Source: Clostridiales bacterium (GTDB lineage: Bacteria; Bacillota; Clostridia; Lachnospirales; Lachnospiraceae). From it: a stretch of DNA of 6,168 bases. Under the pieces are notes generated by a model. That model was not told where the DNA came from. It saw nothing but the letters and a program-made list of their open reading frames with translations, and made no database searches. The position numbers were made by a program, and so were the translations under genes. The DNA lies in assembly GCA_020859965.1 (NCBI GenBank), contig JAJBVF010000133.1, positions 1 to 6,168 of the forward strand. Direction: 5' to 3'. Below, piece after piece: positions 5,536 to 6,168 of the stretch (its first letter is position 1; every line of letters starts with the position of its first letter).

Positions 5536-6087
5536 TCATCTGTTCAGATGTTCGCTATAGTCTGTAATCACCTTCTGCAACTTATCAAGACCATCGGAAA
5601 ACAGATGCAATGCATCGAGAAGATTCCTGATATCTTCGGCCCGTGGCAATTCTTTCGATACGATATGTTCTCGGGATACTATTTCCTTCACAGCATAAAA
5701 ACGTACAACTGCCAGTTTTCCTGCAGGAAGCATGATCTCTGTTTCCGGAGATTCCCTGTCTTCTTTGCTGGATAATATAATCTCTTTTTCGCTTTCATTC
5801 ACTATATACAGATAATCTGTATAATACTCATTAAAGACAAAGTCTGGAGAGCCCACATATGTACCAAGTAATGTGGTCAATCCGTAACCGGAATCATTGT
5901 AGCCAAAATTTCTTTCATCAAAATCCAAGACATATTTTTCAAAATCATCTTTATTTCCGAATCCGCCATTCCTAAAATGTGTAATTATTTCATGGCCGTG
6001 CCCGGAAGGATACATATCTCCATTGAATTCTATGGTACTGTACACTTTCCAATCCCTGTCTATGAATTGTATTTTTCCGCGTGTCAT
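5536..6087 (-). CDS. Hypothetical protein, 183 residues, AT-rich gene
   Basis: I do not recognise this protein. It begins MTRGKIQFIDRDWKVYST and shows neither a signal peptide nor a membrane helix, so it is probably cytoplasmic. The first two-thirds is rich in aromatic and acidic residues with a beta-rich look (for example TTLLGTYVGSPDFVFNEYY, then IILSSKED and KLAVVRFYAV). The last 35 residues look helical and amphipathic (RNLLDALHLFSDGLDKLQKV). The start at 6087 is chosen because AAAGGAG (6100-6094) lies six bases before it. An in-frame ATG at 6147 would add 20 residues but has no ribosome binding site. The gene is visibly richer in A and T than the cluster to its left and is separated from it by 212 bases with its own promoter, so a shared function is not implied. 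It may have been acquired separately. Confidence 0.75.
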   Translation of the reverse strand: MTRGKIQFIDRDWKVYSTIEFNGDMYPSGHGHEIITHFRNGGFGNKDDFEKYVLDFDERNFGYNDSGYGLTTLLGTYVGSPDFVFNEYYTDYLYIVNESEKEIILSSKEDRESPETEIMLPAGKLAVVRFYAVKEIVSREHIVSKELPRAEDIRNLLDALHLFSDGLDKLQKVITDYSEHLNR

Positions 6088-6093
6088 TTCTTT

Positions 6094-6100
6094 CTCCTTT
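6094..6100 (-). promoter_or_regulatory. Ribosome binding site that fixes the start of the 183-residue protein
   Basis: AAAGGAG lies six bases upstream of the ATG at 6087-6085, within a purine-rich run (GGAAAAGGAAAGGAG). The alternative ATG at 6147 has no such site. Further upstream, to the window edge at 6168, I see no convincing promoter. Confidence 0.7.
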
Positions 6101-6168
6101 CCTTTTCCTGTAATCCTCGTGTATGCCAATATGCTACATAAGTGCAATAATAATGTATTTCATTGCAT

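Noticed and set aside
5340..5600. Short plus-strand frames across the regulator promoter region
   Set aside because: They lack ribosome binding sites and overlap the promoter, the inverted repeat and the 3' end of the small gene.
6088..6147. N-terminal extension of the 183-residue protein to an upstream ATG
   Set aside because: The upstream ATG has no ribosome binding site, while the internal ATG has AAAGGAG at ideal spacing.
1..6168. CRISPR arrays, tRNA or rRNA genes, insertion sequences, attachment sites
   Set aside because: No regularly spaced direct repeats, cloverleaf-like sequence, transposase frame or terminal repeats were seen on reading the window.

Overview
The base composition, the strong AGGAG-type ribosome binding sites and the protein families suggest a low-to-mid GC Gram-positive Clostridia genome, most like a gut Lachnospiraceae. 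This placement is an inference from style, not from a marker gene. All supported genes lie on the minus strand, so the window reads from right to left.

Layout in transcription order. (1) 6087-5536 is a small AT-rich gene for an unrecognised 183-residue soluble protein. (2) 5535-5324 is a 212-base intergenic region. It holds a weak terminator candidate, a long imperfect inverted repeat and a good sigma-A-type promoter (TTGCCC, 17-base spacer, TATAAT). The repeat's proximal arm touches the -35 box. (3) 5323-199 is a four-gene cluster with no evident terminator between the genes: an AraC-type response regulator (GTG start), a short LytS/YesM-family histidine kinase with one membrane segment and no extracellular domain, a 461-residue double-ABC protein of RbsA/MglA ancestry whose catalytic motifs are all degenerate, and an RbsB-like periplasmic binding protein. 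The gaps between these genes are 63, 87 and 52 bases. (4) 198-42 holds two stem-loops and a possible leader peptide. (5) From position 41 to the window edge is the first 13 codons of an ordinary-looking ABC transporter ATPase.

Working model (inference). The cluster looks like sugar-transporter parts turned into a sensory device. The exported binding protein would bind a small ligand, probably sugar-like. The non-hydrolysing ABC protein would act as a scaffold or as a nucleotide or conformation reader instead of a transport motor. The kinase, which lacks its own sensor domain, would take its signal from this assembly and phosphorylate Asp56 of the regulator. The regulator would then act on its own promoter, perhaps at the inverted repeat, and on target genes. 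No permease is visible in the window, so a membrane partner would have to lie elsewhere. The dead ABC protein placed between kinase and binding protein is the most unusual thing in the window.
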